Shown piece after piece: positions 55,593 through 64,000 of a stretch of 64,000 nt of DNA (positions are counted from its first letter, which is position 1; every line of letters begins with the position of its first letter). Made by a program: the position numbers and the translations under genes. The stretch lies in NCBI RefSeq assembly GCF_023805255.1, contig NZ_JAMSCK010000007.1, positions 62,001 through 126,000 on the forward strand, read 5' to 3'. This DNA comes from Gramella jeungdoensis. Lineage in GTDB: Bacteria; Bacteroidota; Bacteroidia; Flavobacteriales; Flavobacteriaceae. The notes beneath the pieces were generated by a model. That model was given only the letters and a program-made list of their open reading frames with translations, was not told where the DNA came from and ran no database searches.

Positions 55593-56069
55593 ATGGACTA
55601 TACAATACGTGAAGCCCGACGGGAGGATATGAAAGCAGTTCTGGAACTCATCAAGGAGCTGGCTGAACATGAAAATCATCTGGATGATGTGGAAGTGACC
55701 ATTGAAGACCTTGAAAAGGAAGGATTCGACAATGGTAATTTCAAGTGCTTTGTGGCCGATGTTGGCGGAAAGATCGAAGGAATGGCACTTGTATATTTCC
55801 GGTTCTCTACCTGGAAAGGCCGAACCGTGCATTTGGAAGACCTTATCGTAAGGGAAAATATGAGAGGTACAGGACTTGGCGGGGCACTTTACCAGCAGGT
55901 TGTAAAATATGGCCACGATCATGGCGTTAAGCGTATAGAGTGGATAGTTTCGGAAGGCAATAAAAATGCGATAGAATTTTACGAAAACACCGGTGCCAAG
56001 ATCAAGGAAAGCTGGAAGACTGTTCATATGGAAGAAAAAGGCATCAGGAAAAATATTGAAAAACAGTGA
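55593..56069 (+). CDS. GNAT-family N-acetyltransferase, copy 2
   Basis: A 158-residue paralogue of the previous gene, very alike over the core (GKIEGMALVYFRFSTWKGRTVHLEDLIVRE shared almost whole). The acetyl-CoA loop here is RGTGLGGALY. The N-terminal third differs more (KELAEHENHLDDVEVTIED), so substrates may differ. Its stop overlaps the GTG of aspartate kinase by 4 bases (GTGA), a sign of coupled translation. Confidence 0.92.
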   Translation: MDYTIREARREDMKAVLELIKELAEHENHLDDVEVTIEDLEKEGFDNGNFKCFVADVGGKIEGMALVYFRFSTWKGRTVHLEDLIVRENMRGTGLGGALYQQVVKYGHDHGVKRIEWIVSEGNKNAIEFYENTGAKIKESWKTVHMEEKGIRKNIEKQ

Positions 56070-57319
56070 TCAAAGTCTTTAAGTTTGGAGGTGCATCTGT
56101 TAAGGATGCCGAAGGTGTAAAAAATCTGATCAAAGTACTTAACGAAACCGGGAACAAGAATAAACTGATAGTGGTTTCGGCAATGGGAAAAACCACCAAC
56201 GCCCTGGAAGTAGTAGTTAAGGATTATCTTGAAACCGCCAGGATTCCGGCCAGCCTCGAAACCGTAAAAGATTACCACCGCGATATTATAGAAGGACTTT
56301 TCCACAGCGATCAGGCTCCAGTATGGTTTAAAACCGAAACACTTTTCACCGAACTTGAAAATTTTCTTGAGCATAACAAATCAACTCAATATGATTTCGT
56401 GTATGACCAGATCGTAAGCTACGGGGAGCTGATCTCAACCACGATCGTTAGCGAATATCTCAATTCCCAGGATATTCAAACCCACTGGCTGGACGCCAGG
56501 AACCTGATAAAAACCGATAATACGTACCGGGATGCCCAGGTAAACTGGAACAAGACACAGGAACTCATCCAGGATCATGTAGACTTAAAAAAACTGAATA
56601 TTATACAGGGATTCATCGCTTCAGATCCCAATAATTTCACGACTACTCTTGGCAGGGAAGGATCAGATTACTCTGCAGCTATCATGGCATATTGCCTGAA
56701 CGCTGAAAATGTGACCATCTGGAAAGACGTTCCCGGAGTACTTAATGCCGACCCGCGTTTTTTCAGTAAGGCACAGCTTCTGGATAAGATTTCTTACGAG
56801 GAAGCCATAGAATTGGCATTTTATGGAGCTTCAGTTATTCATCCTAAGACACTTCAACCCTTACAAAGAAAGGAGATCCCTCTTTTTGTGCGCTCATTTC
56901 TGAACCCATCAGAAGAGGGTACAGCCGTTAGCAAGGGAAAGACCATCCATCCGGAAATTCCCTGTTTCATTGTGAAAAAAGACCAGGTACTGATCTCCCT
57001 TTCCTCTCTTGATTTCTCTTTTATGGTAGAAGAGAATATTTCGGAAATATTCAGATTATTTCACCAGTACCAGATGAAAGTAGATCTTATTCAGAATTCC
57101 GCTATCAGCTTCAGGGTATGCGTGGACAACCGCTTCAATCATCTGGAAAAACTTATTCAGCATCTAAAAGCAAGGTTCAAAGTGAACTATAAAACAGGGG
57201 TTTCTTTATATACGATAAGGCATTTTAGTCAGCAGGCAATAGACGAGTTGGAGCGGGACAAGAATGTGCTTTTAAAACAGCTTACACAGAATACAGTACA
57301 AATGGTTACCGAAAACTAA
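56066..57319 (+). CDS. Aspartate kinase
   Basis: Phosphorylates aspartate, the first step to lysine, threonine and methionine. A 417-residue single-function enzyme starting with GTG: IKVFKFGGASVKDAEGV has the kinase signature KFGGAS. LGREGSDYSAAIMAYCLNAENVTIWKDVPGVLNADPR is the ATP/Asp site. The C-terminal 110 residues are in the place of ACT domains but are divergent, so feedback inhibition may differ. No other amino acid genes flank it; its neighbours are GNATs and the acyltransferase. Confidence 0.93.
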   Translation: MIKVFKFGGASVKDAEGVKNLIKVLNETGNKNKLIVVSAMGKTTNALEVVVKDYLETARIPASLETVKDYHRDIIEGLFHSDQAPVWFKTETLFTELENFLEHNKSTQYDFVYDQIVSYGELISTTIVSEYLNSQDIQTHWLDARNLIKTDNTYRDAQVNWNKTQELIQDHVDLKKLNIIQGFIASDPNNFTTTLGREGSDYSAAIMAYCLNAENVTIWKDVPGVLNADPRFFSKAQLLDKISYEEAIELAFYGASVIHPKTLQPLQRKEIPLFVRSFLNPSEEGTAVSKGKTIHPEIPCFIVKKDQVLISLSSLDFSFMVEENISEIFRLFHQYQMKVDLIQNSAISFRVCVDNRFNHLEKLIQHLKARFKVNYKTGVSLYTIRHFSQQAIDELERDKNVLLKQLTQNTVQMVTEN

Positions 57320-57331
57320 ATTTTGATTTCT

Positions 57332-57339
57332 TATTTTTG
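57332..57339 (+). promoter_or_regulatory. -7 promoter box of the acyltransferase gene
   Basis: TATTTTTG, 21 bases before ATG 57361. Transcription would start after the upstream in-frame TTG at 57337, which supports the ATG as the start codon. Confidence 0.5.
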
Positions 57340-57360
57340 GTTAACACAAACCAATCAACC

Positions 57361-59169
57361 ATGGGAATCGTAAGTGCAAAAGAAGTTGCAAGTGTAATGA
57401 ACCTTCGCCGGTTTGGATTCCTTGGTACAGGCCTGGGATGGCTAATCCTTAAAACCACCAAACTTTCCAGGATCAACAGGGAATATGAGAAAAGAAAGAA
57501 CCTGAAGGGAACTCATTTCATTGAGTCTATTCTGAAAGAGTTTGAAATAGATTACGAAATTCCCGAAAAAGATCTTAAACGTATTCCCAGGGAAGGTCCA
57601 TTCATTACTGTTTCAAATCACCCCCTTGGCGGAATAGACGGAATGATCCTTATGAAGCTGGTACTGGAAAAGCGACCAGATTACAAGGTGATCGCTAATT
57701 TTCTTTTACATAGGTTAGACCCTTTAAAACCATACATCCTTCCGGTAAATCCGTTTGAAGATCACAAAGAGGCCAAATCCAGTCTTGGCGGGATGAAAAA
57801 GGCGATCGCTCACCTTAAAGAGGGTAATGCCCTTGGCATTTTTCCGGCTGGAGAGGTATCTACCTATCGTGACAAAAAGGTGATAGTAGATAAACCATGG
57901 GAGCCCTCGGCAATGAAACTTATTCAAAAGTCTAAAGTCCCGGTTGTTCCCATATATTTTCATGCAAAGAACAGCCTTTTCTTCTACCGACTTGCTTCTA
58001 TGAGTGATCTACTGAGAACGGCTAAACTCCCGAGCGAAATGCTATCTCAGCGTCGTAGAAAAATCAAGGTAAGGGTGGGCCATCCTATTTCTGTGGAAGA
58101 TCAGCTGGAGCATCCAAACCTGGAAGCCTATACGGCGTTTTTAAGAAGGAAAACCTATATGCTTGCCAATGTATTCGAAAAGAAAAAATTGCTAAGCAGT
58201 CTACCAAAAACCTTAAAAATTCCGCGTTCTCCAAAAAATATTGCCGAAGAGACCAATGCAGAGCTTATGCTTGCCGAGATCGAAAATTGCCGTAAAATGG
58301 ACAAGCGCCTCCTGCACAGCAAGAATTACGAGGTATTCCTGGCTAAAAGGGAGATCATACCCAATATTTTAAACGAAATAGGTCGCTTGCGGGAGATCAC
58401 CTTCCGGGAAGTGGGAGAAGGGACAAACAATAGTACCGACCTGGATCAGTTTGATGAATATTACCACCATCTTTTTCTCTGGGACAGCGATGCTCAGAAG
58501 ATCGCCGGCGCTTACCGCATGGGAATGGGCAAAGAGATCTATGAGACCTATGGAATAGACGGCTTCTACCTGCAGGACCTTTTCAGGTTTGAGCCGGAAC
58601 TGCATAAAATGATGAGCGAGTCCATTGAAATGGGGAGAGCCTTCATTATCAAGGAATATCAGCAAAAACCAATGCCTTTATTCTTGCTTTGGAAAGGTAT
58701 AGTTCACTGTACTCTTAGGTTTCCGGAGCACAAATACCTTATTGGTGGAGTTAGCATCAGTAATAAGTTCAGCAATTTCTCGAAATCGCTCATGATCGAG
58801 TTCATGAAATCCAATTATTACGATCCGTATGTGGCTCAGTATGTGAGGCCAAAGAAAGAGTTCAAGGTGAAGCTGGAAGATGCCGACAAAGACCTGGTTT
58901 TTGATGAAAGCGAAGCCGATCTTAACAAGTTTGATAAGATCATAGATGAACTGGAGACAGAGAACCTCAGACTTCCGGTACTGATCAAAAAATACATCAA
59001 ACAGAACGCAAAGGTGGTGGCTTTTAATGTGGACCCATTGTTTAATGATGCGGTAGACGGACTAATGTATATTAGAATTGCCGACCTTCCTGAAAGTACC
59101 GTAAAACCTGTAATGGAGGAATTTCAGAAAGAACTGGAAGAAAGAGCAGCGGGGAACAATTCGCAGTAA
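57361..59169 (+). CDS. OlsF-like bifunctional acyltransferase (PlsC + GNAT-type)
   Basis: From ATG 57361 a 602-residue protein of two domains. The N-terminal half (to about 270) is a glycerolipid O-acyltransferase with VSNHPLGGIDGMIL, the H-x5-D motif, and GIFPAGEVSTYRD. The C-terminal half (about 310-520) is the hemolysin-like N-acyltransferase (REITFREVGEGTN, YRMGMGKEIY, DLFRFEP, SIEMGRAFI). This layout matches OlsF, which makes ornithine or glycine lipids from an amino acid and two acyl chains. A membrane lipid without phosphate would suit a marine bacterium. The amino acid used is not known. Confidence 0.87.
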   Translation: MGIVSAKEVASVMNLRRFGFLGTGLGWLILKTTKLSRINREYEKRKNLKGTHFIESILKEFEIDYEIPEKDLKRIPREGPFITVSNHPLGGIDGMILMKLVLEKRPDYKVIANFLLHRLDPLKPYILPVNPFEDHKEAKSSLGGMKKAIAHLKEGNALGIFPAGEVSTYRDKKVIVDKPWEPSAMKLIQKSKVPVVPIYFHAKNSLFFYRLASMSDLLRTAKLPSEMLSQRRRKIKVRVGHPISVEDQLEHPNLEAYTAFLRRKTYMLANVFEKKKLLSSLPKTLKIPRSPKNIAEETNAELMLAEIENCRKMDKRLLHSKNYEVFLAKREIIPNILNEIGRLREITFREVGEGTNNSTDLDQFDEYYHHLFLWDSDAQKIAGAYRMGMGKEIYETYGIDGFYLQDLFRFEPELHKMMSESIEMGRAFIIKEYQQKPMPLFLLWKGIVHCTLRFPEHKYLIGGVSISNKFSNFSKSLMIEFMKSNYYDPYVAQYVRPKKEFKVKLEDADKDLVFDESEADLNKFDKIIDELETENLRLPVLIKKYIKQNAKVVAFNVDPLFNDAVDGLMYIRIADLPESTVKPVMEEFQKELEERAAGNNSQ

Positions 59170-59184
59170 GCCCTGGGTAGTTGT

Positions 59185-59268
59185 GTGTTATGTATTGTGT
59201 GTTGTGTGTTGTGTGTTGTGTGTTGTGAGTTGTGAGTTGTGAGTTGTGAGTTGTGAGTTGTGAGTTGT
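59185..59268. repeat. Heptamer tandem repeat (GTGTTGT / GAGTTGT)
   Basis: Twelve 7-base units: GTGTTAT, GTATTGT, four GTGTTGT, then six GAGTTGT, all in one phase. It is noncoding, in the 193-base gap between the acyltransferase and SDR genes. The rest of the gap shows no other feature. Confidence 0.9.
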
Positions 59269-59362
59269 TAACTTAGTGTTATTACTCAGATCTTACTGGA
59301 AATTCTTTCAAATCCTTCTTATCTTTCTTATCATTAGCAAATAAAATATTCATTCAACAATT

Positions 59363-60013
59363 ATGGAAAATATACTTATTGCCGGGGCCACTGGTGCAAC
59401 GGGAAAAAGAGTAATAGAGATACTTAACAGTTCAGAAAGTTTCAATCCGCTGGCACTTATCCGAAAGGAAGAGCAAAAACAGATCTTCGACGATATGGAA
59501 GTGGAAAGCGTGATGGGAGATTTAGAGGGAGATGTGAGCCATGTGATGAAAGGCATAGACAAGGTGATCTTTGCCGCCGGATCGGGAAGCAAGACGGGAC
59601 CGGATAAGACCATCGCCGTAGACCAGGAAGGAGCAAAAAAGCTAATCGATGCTGCAAAGAAGGCCAAGGTGAAAAAATTCATCATGCTTAGCGCGATGAA
59701 CACCGATAATCCTTCGGCGGTGCCCGAACTGGAGCATTACCTCAAGGCAAAAAAAGAAGCTGACGATTATCTAAGAGAAAGCGGTCTTACCTATACGATC
59801 GTGCAACCCGGAAGGCTAAGCGATGACCTGGGTCTGGCCAAGGTGAAAGTGGCTAAAAAACTTAACGAGAGAGGTGAGATCTCAAGGGACGATGTAGCCT
59901 TTATCCTTGTGATGTCACTTGCCGATCCTCTGGTAAAGAATATGTCTTTTGAGGCCCTTGAAGGAGAAGAATCTATTAAATCTGCACTTATTGAGCTAAG
60001 CTCACTAGGATAA
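59363..60013 (+). CDS. NAD(P)-binding SDR/NmrA-like protein
   Basis: A 216-residue Rossmann protein. It starts MENILIAGATGATGKRVIEIL with the GxxGxxG nucleotide motif, has VIFAAGSGSKTGPDKTIAVDQEGAKKLIDAA, and KFIMLSAMNTDNPS. This is the atypical SDR group (SDR_a5/YwnB-like) of unknown function. The catalytic Tyr-Lys pair of classical SDRs is not evident. It is convergent with the VOC gene, with a MITE-like element between. Confidence 0.9.
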   Translation: MENILIAGATGATGKRVIEILNSSESFNPLALIRKEEQKQIFDDMEVESVMGDLEGDVSHVMKGIDKVIFAAGSGSKTGPDKTIAVDQEGAKKLIDAAKKAKVKKFIMLSAMNTDNPSAVPELEHYLKAKKEADDYLRESGLTYTIVQPGRLSDDLGLAKVKVAKKLNERGEISRDDVAFILVMSLADPLVKNMSFEALEGEESIKSALIELSSLG

Positions 60014-60033
60014 TCAGATTTGGAATAAAATAA

Positions 60034-60186
60034 AAAAGAGGCCGTCTCAAAAGGCAAAAACACGTCATCCTAAATTTATTTCAGGATCTCAATAACTTAA
60101 AAATCAGTATTTATTAGAAGCTGAAACAATTCCGATAGCTATCGGAACAGCTTGACGAAATACAGCCTTTCGAGACAGACTCTTTT
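60034..60186. repeat. 153-bp MITE-like palindromic element
   Basis: Terminal inverted repeats: left 60034-60055 (AAAAGAGGCCGTCTCAAAAGGC, given here only as start AAAAGAGGCCGTCTC) and right 60165-60186 (reverse complement starting AAAAGAGTCTGTCTC), 19 of 22 bases alike. Inside are CGTCATCC near 60063 and TTGACG near 60152 as a second nested pair, and a perfect 18-bp palindrome TTCCGATAGCTATCGGAA at 60130-60147. There is no ORF. It fills the gap between two convergent genes. Confidence 0.8.
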
Positions 60187-60190
60187 GTGT

Positions 60191-60583
60191 TTATTGATCA
60201 AGGAAAGCCTTATCCACCGGCTCCCAAAGCTCAATTTTATTGCCTTCCGGATCCATGATCCAACCAAACTTTCCATAATCGTAGGTTTCCATTTCGCCTA
60301 CCACCTGCACTCCTTCTTCTTTTAAAGTTTCAAGCAGTTCCTCCAGATTCTCAACCCGGAAATTCATCATGAATTGCTTCTCTGAAGGCTTATAGTAATC
60401 GGTATCCTCATTCATAGGACTCCACTGGGTAGAACAGTCATTTCCTTCCTTATCCTTCCACCAGAAGGTACATCCATAACGGTCAGTATTCAGACCAAGA
60501 TGTTGATTGTACCATTTTTTGATTTGGTCGGGATCTTTCGATTTAAAGAAAAATCCACCCAGACCGGTCACTCTTTTTTTCAT
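60191..60583 (-). CDS. VOC-family (glyoxalase/bleomycin resistance-like) protein
   Basis: A 130-residue single VOC module pair: GLGGFFFKSKDPDQIKKWYNQHLGL, QFMMNFRVENLEELLETLKEEGVQVVGE, and FGWIMDPEGNKIELWEP with the terminal metal-type Glu. Metal-dependent isomerases, dioxygenases and binding proteins share this fold. Substrate unknown. It lies 5 bases behind the 2-hydroxyacid dehydrogenase gene in a likely operon. Confidence 0.9.
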   Translation of the reverse strand: MKKRVTGLGGFFFKSKDPDQIKKWYNQHLGLNTDRYGCTFWWKDKEGNDCSTQWSPMNEDTDYYKPSEKQFMMNFRVENLEELLETLKEEGVQVVGEMETYDYGKFGWIMDPEGNKIELWEPVDKAFLDQ

Positions 60584-60588
60584 TTTTT

Positions 60589-61575
60589 CTATTCTTTTTT
60601 AGCATCGCCTTCTCCAAACTCGGCGATGATCTTATCGGCAATTACCTCAGCGAGCCTTTCGTGAGATTCCACCGTCCATCCCGCCACATGGGGACTCAAA
60701 ATGGTATGCGGCATAAACATCAGTTCCCGTAATGCTTCAGGTACCGGATCAGCCGCCCGAACGGCAACATTATTAGGGTTTGAAAATAAGCTTTCGAAGG
60801 AAGATTTTTCATATTCCAGTACATCCAGGCCTGCTCCCAGTACTTTACCTTCTTTTAATGCTTCAACAAGATCAGCGGTAACTACATTCTTTCCCCTGGC
60901 GGTATTAATGAACCAGAAAGGTTTTTTGAATTTACCGATAAATTCCCGGTTGAACATCTGGTCGGTTTCTTCGGTCCATGGCACATGAAGGCTTACCACA
61001 TCTGCCTTTTCGAAGAATTCTTCATAACCTACCTGTCTGGCATTCTCATCTGTGATACCATCTTTGATATCATAAAAGATTACATCTACATCAAAACCTT
61101 TAAGTTTTTTAGCGAATGCCTTCCCCATATTTCCGTAGCCGATGAGGCCAACAGTCTTTCCATCGAGTTCAACGCCGCGGTTCTCTTCCCGCTGCCAAAG
61201 GCCTTCCCGTACTTCTTTATCCGCTTTATTGAGCCGGTTAAAGAGTGATAACAGCATTCCAAGAGAATGTTCTCCAACGGCATTCCTGTTACCCTCTGGC
61301 GCCGAAAAAAGTTTGATACCCCTTTCTTCAGCGTAATCTACATCTATGCTTTCCAGTCCCGCCCCTACTCGAGCAATGAATTTAAGATTGGGAGCCGCAT
61401 CTATGAATTCACGATCTATCTTGTAACGGCTTCTTATTACGATGCCATCATAAAGATGCTGGTTTTGTAACGTTTCTTCTCTTGTTTGTTCGTATCCTTC
61501 TATATTGTGATGTCCTGCCTCTTCCAGTTTTTTCATCAAGGTTGGATGATTGGTATCGGCATGCAGAATGATCAT
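60589..61575 (-). CDS. D-2-hydroxyacid dehydrogenase (phosphoglycerate dehydrogenase-like)
   Basis: A 328-residue NAD-dependent dehydrogenase. The Rossmann motif GLIGYGNMGKAFAKKL sits near residue 143; the catalytic Arg is in NTARGKNVV, the Glu follows in the GAGLDVLEYEKS region, and the His is in SPHVAGWT. The ACT domain of true SerA is missing. It may reduce 2-oxoacids such as hydroxypyruvate or act in serine synthesis. A -7-like box TAAATTTG (61652-61659) lies 76 bases upstream with a TTG 15 bases ahead. Confidence 0.92.
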   Translation of the reverse strand: MIILHADTNHPTLMKKLEEAGHHNIEGYEQTREETLQNQHLYDGIVIRSRYKIDREFIDAAPNLKFIARVGAGLESIDVDYAEERGIKLFSAPEGNRNAVGEHSLGMLLSLFNRLNKADKEVREGLWQREENRGVELDGKTVGLIGYGNMGKAFAKKLKGFDVDVIFYDIKDGITDENARQVGYEEFFEKADVVSLHVPWTEETDQMFNREFIGKFKKPFWFINTARGKNVVTADLVEALKEGKVLGAGLDVLEYEKSSFESLFSNPNNVAVRAADPVPEALRELMFMPHTILSPHVAGWTVESHERLAEVIADKIIAEFGEGDAKKE

Positions 61576-61699
61576 TTTTATCTCTTTTTCTGTTATTAAT
61601 ATTTAGCAATTTTCCTATGCATCCAGAACTGTTCCAGAAATACATAATTCACAAATTTAAAGAATGATTTTAACCAACCGAAGGAATAAGGCAGGCTTT

Positions 61700-63058
61700 C
61701 TAAAAACCAAGGATGGTTTTAGCGATATAAAAAAAGAGAAAAATTCCACAGATATCATTACTTGTGGTAATAAAAGGCCCGGTTGCAATCGCGGGATCTA
61801 TGCCCTGTTTATCCAAAATAATTGGAACAAAAGTACCAATCAAAGCTGCAATTATTATTACGGCCATTAAGGAAATAGCTATGGTAAAACTCACCAACTG
61901 GGGCAGGCCTACTATCATCCCAAATATAATCACCAGAGATCCCAATGCCATTCCATTTATCAGGGTAAGTCCTATCTCTTTTATCAACCTGTTGAAAAGA
62001 CTTCCTTTAAGATTATCATTAGCAAGACCCTGTACAATAATGGCGCTTGACTGTACTCCAACATTACCCGCCATCGCAGCAATAAGCGGGGTAAAGAAGA
62101 AAAGCTCCACATAATTTGAAAGCGCTTCATCAAAACCTTTCATCACATAAACGGCACCGAGTCCTCCAAAAAGTCCAAGAATTAGCCAGGGTAAACGGGC
62201 ACGGGTAAGACGCCAGATACTGGCATCGGCCTCAACATCTTCAGAGATACCAGCCGCCATCTGGTAATCCTTTTCGGCTTCTTCCTTGATGAAATCTACA
62301 ATATCATCAATTGTAACCCGGCCTACCAGCCTGTTCATCTCATCCACTACCGGAATAGCTTCCAGGTCATATTTCTGCATGATACGAGCCACTTCTTCAC
62401 CCTCGGTATGCACATTCACATAATCAACATTGGGAATATAAATATCACTGATGTTCGCATGGCTTGGAGCAGTAAGCAGATCTTTCAACGAAAGACGGCC
62501 TTTCAGCTTGTTCTTGTCGTCAACCACATAAATCGAATGAACACGGGTCACATTTTCGGCCTGTTTGCGCATTTCGGTCATACAACCGGTCACGCTCCAG
62601 TTCTCGTTCACCTTCACAAGCTCCTTAGCCATCAAACCACCGGCAGAGTTCTCGTCATAACGCAGCAGCTCCACGATGTCATCGGCATGCTGCTCATCGG
62701 TCATTTCTGAAATAACGTCCTGCTGTAGTTCAAGGGAAAGTTCAGAAATAATATCGGCCGCGTCATCGGTATCCATCTCGTTAAGCTCGTCGGCTATTTC
62801 CTTTGGTGAAAGGGTTTCCAGGATACGCTCACGCCTGTCAGTCTCAAGCTCCATAAGGGCTTCAGCCGTTTGCTGACTATCCAGAAGCTTTACAATATAA
62901 GTTGCCTCCTCAATATCCAGTTCGGTAAGAATTTCAGCAATATCAGCGTGGTGCACTTCTTCAAGGTGCAGCAACAGCTCCTCATTGTTCTCTTCTTCAA
63001 TGAGGGTTTTGATCTTTTCTATTAATTCTTCACTTATCTGAAACTGCATACGGCTCAA
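61700..63058 (-). CDS. mgtE: Magnesium transporter MgtE
   Basis: A 452-residue Mg2+ channel. The N-domain (to about 130) has superhelical [20 protein letters not shown] repeats, two CBS domains follow ([28 protein letters not shown] and [32 protein letters not shown]), then a plug helix and five membrane helices ([24 protein letters not shown] is the pore signature). Its start overlaps the rsmA stop: by 29 bases from ATG 63058 or 20 from ATG 63049 (MQFQIS), which is an equally likely start. Confidence 0.95.
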   Translation of the reverse strand: MSRMQFQISEELIEKIKTLIEEENNEELLLHLEEVHHADIAEILTELDIEEATYIVKLLDSQQTAEALMELETDRRERILETLSPKEIADELNEMDTDDAADIISELSLELQQDVISEMTDEQHADDIVELLRYDENSAGGLMAKELVKVNENWSVTGCMTEMRKQAENVTRVHSIYVVDDKNKLKGRLSLKDLLTAPSHANISDIYIPNVDYVNVHTEGEEVARIMQKYDLEAIPVVDEMNRLVGRVTIDDIVDFIKEEAEKDYQMAAGISEDVEADASIWRLTRARLPWLILGLFGGLGAVYVMKGFDEALSNYVELFFFTPLIAAMAGNVGVQSSAIIVQGLANDNLKGSLFNRLIKEIGLTLINGMALGSLVIIFGMIVGLPQLVSFTIAISLMAVIIIAALIGTFVPIILDKQGIDPAIATGPFITTSNDICGIFLFFYIAKTILGF

Positions 63059-63851
63059 TTTTTTGTGTCAGTTCAATAAACTGCTGGAAACTGAGTTGTT
63101 CCGGCCGACTGCCAAATATAGCATCTTCCCTTAAATTATCGGGAAGATTAAGACTTTTTAAACTATTTCGTAAAGTTTTACGCCGCTGGTTAAAGGCGGT
63201 TTTCACCACCCTGAAAAAGAGCTTTTCATCACAGGGAAGACTGAAATTCTCTTTTCTTTTCAGCCTGAGTACACCACTATCGACTTTTGGAGGCGGATTG
63301 AAAACAGAAGGCGGAACGGTAAAAAGATACTCCGCATCATAAAAAGCCTGTACCAATACGCTTAGTATCCCATAGGTCTTACTGCCTTCCTTTTCACAGA
63401 TTCTTTTAGCCACTTCTTTCTGAAACATGCCTGAAAATTCAGGGATCTGATCCCTGTATTCAAGCACCTTAAATACGATCTGTGTAGAAATATTATATGG
63501 GAAATTCCCTATTATGGAAACCTGCTCATTATTGAAGATCTGCTGCAGATCGTGCTTTAAAAAATCCTTTTCATGAATACGCCCACGAAGATGCAGGTAG
63601 TTGCTCTCAAGATATTCCACACTTTCAGTATCTATCTCTATCACATGGACCTCAGCATCTTTTTTAAGCAGGTATTTGGTTAAAACACCCATCCCCGGCC
63701 CGATCTCCAGAACCTTATTATAGCCTTCATAAGAAAGAGTATCGGCTATTTTTTCGGCGATGTTCTCATCGGTCAAAAAATGCTGTCCCAGATGCTTCTT
63801 TGCACGTACATCTGAAGAATTTCCTCTAAACTCCTGCCTTTTCTTTTTCAT
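63030..63851 (-). CDS. rsmA: 16S rRNA dimethyladenosine transferase RsmA (KsgA)
   Basis: Methylates the two adjacent adenosines near the 3' end of 16S rRNA. The 273 residues have [15 protein letters not shown], the SAM site [15 protein letters not shown] (47-61), and the catalytic [10 protein letters not shown] (NxPY). The Lys-rich N-terminus ([11 protein letters not shown]) is short. It overlaps mgtE and follows the DUF4286 gene by 43 bases, an order usual in Bacteroidota. Confidence 0.96.
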   Translation of the reverse strand: MKKKRQEFRGNSSDVRAKKHLGQHFLTDENIAEKIADTLSYEGYNKVLEIGPGMGVLTKYLLKKDAEVHVIEIDTESVEYLESNYLHLRGRIHEKDFLKHDLQQIFNNEQVSIIGNFPYNISTQIVFKVLEYRDQIPEFSGMFQKEVAKRICEKEGSKTYGILSVLVQAFYDAEYLFTVPPSVFNPPPKVDSGVLRLKRKENFSLPCDEKLFFRVVKTAFNQRRKTLRNSLKSLNLPDNLREDAIFGSRPEQLSFQQFIELTQKIEPYAVSDK

Positions 63852-63894
63852 AATTATTCTTTATTCCCCTCCTACTGGAGGCTAAGAGAATGTT

Positions 63895-64000
63895 TTACTG
63901 CTCGGTGATGACTTCAAGCTCGGTCCTGAATGCCACGAACTTGCCCTCAAAGGCTTTTGACCTTGATCTCAGGTCTTCGGCATTCTCGTCGTAATAACGT
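63895..64000 (-). CDS. DUF4286-type protein, C-terminal end (cut by window edge)
   Basis: An open minus-strand frame enters at base 64000 and ends with TAA at 63895. The 34 visible residues end FEGKFVAFRTELEVITEQ, which resembles the end of DUF4286 proteins commonly found ahead of rsmA. The stop precedes the rsmA start by 43 bases. Only a third or so of the gene is seen. Confidence 0.6.
   Translation of the reverse strand, partial: RYYDENAEDLRSRSKAFEGKFVAFRTELEVITEQ

Noticed and set aside
59185-59268. Possible CRISPR-like array
   Set aside because: The units are 7 bases with no spacers and no cas genes; it is a simple tandem repeat.

Overview
The window is a gene-dense piece of chromosome from a Bacteroidota, most likely a marine Flavobacteriaceae of the Gramella/Christiangramia type. 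The evidence is the AT-rich composition, TAnnTTTG -7 promoter boxes instead of TATAAT, a GldE-like gliding gene beside ssb and mutY, a type IX secretion substrate with a C-terminal sorting domain, split ATP synthase genes (atpD-atpC alone), a DUF4270 lipoprotein beside glmS, and many short lipoproteins with a Cys lipobox. The genus is an inference. I see no tRNA, rRNA, CRISPR array, insertion sequence or prophage. No gap without a gene exceeds 300 bases.

Layout. 1-5.8 kb: genome maintenance and RNA metabolism (gldE end, ssb, mutY, HU, a 29-residue basic protein, RNase G, a 64-residue membrane protein, recX). 5.75-13.6 kb: one leftward block holding the biotin genes bioF-bioD-bioA, then a SET-domain protein and a stand-alone ketoacyl synthase, then bioB, then two JmjC/cupin-like hydroxylase paralogues. 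13.7-19.9 kb: MgtC and the seven-subunit Mrp Na+/H+ antiporter. 20.1-20.9 kb: a DUF2975 membrane protein and a small HTH regulator behind a striking 17-bp inverted repeat. 21-31.4 kb: M61 peptidase, atpD-atpC, the leftward operon GT5-like / DUF4270 / glmS, and divergently panC-panD and a YbhN-like flippase-type protein. 31.5-38 kb: a hydrolase-fold protein with an altered nucleophile, radA, an M23 lipoprotein, and the leftward unit xth-ompA-AKR. 38-46.8 kb: the T9SS substrate, glyS, a coiled-coil protein, comF, an Ig-like lipoprotein and a nitrilase. 46.9-53.3 kb: a DNA-repair cassette (Lhr-like helicase, ATP-dependent ligase, MBL exonuclease). 53.4-64 kb: TerB-like protein, fbp, two GNATs, aspartate kinase, an OlsF-like double acyltransferase, a heptamer repeat, SDR, a 153-bp MITE-like element, VOC protein, 2-hydroxyacid dehydrogenase, mgtE, rsmA and the end of a DUF4286 gene.

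The most interesting parts are (i) the biotin block, where a lysine-methyltransferase fold (SET), a ketoacyl synthase and two JmjC-fold hydroxylases sit among bio genes and no bioC or bioH is present; (ii) the 29-residue basic gene between HU and RNase G, ended by a terminator that begins inside its last codons; (iii) three genes whose -7 box lies exactly four bases before the ATG, predicting leaderless mRNAs; (iv) the DUF2975/HTH operator; and (v) small dispersed palindromes placed 3-5 bases after stop codons. None of these was tested by database search; names rest on motifs and gene order read by eye.
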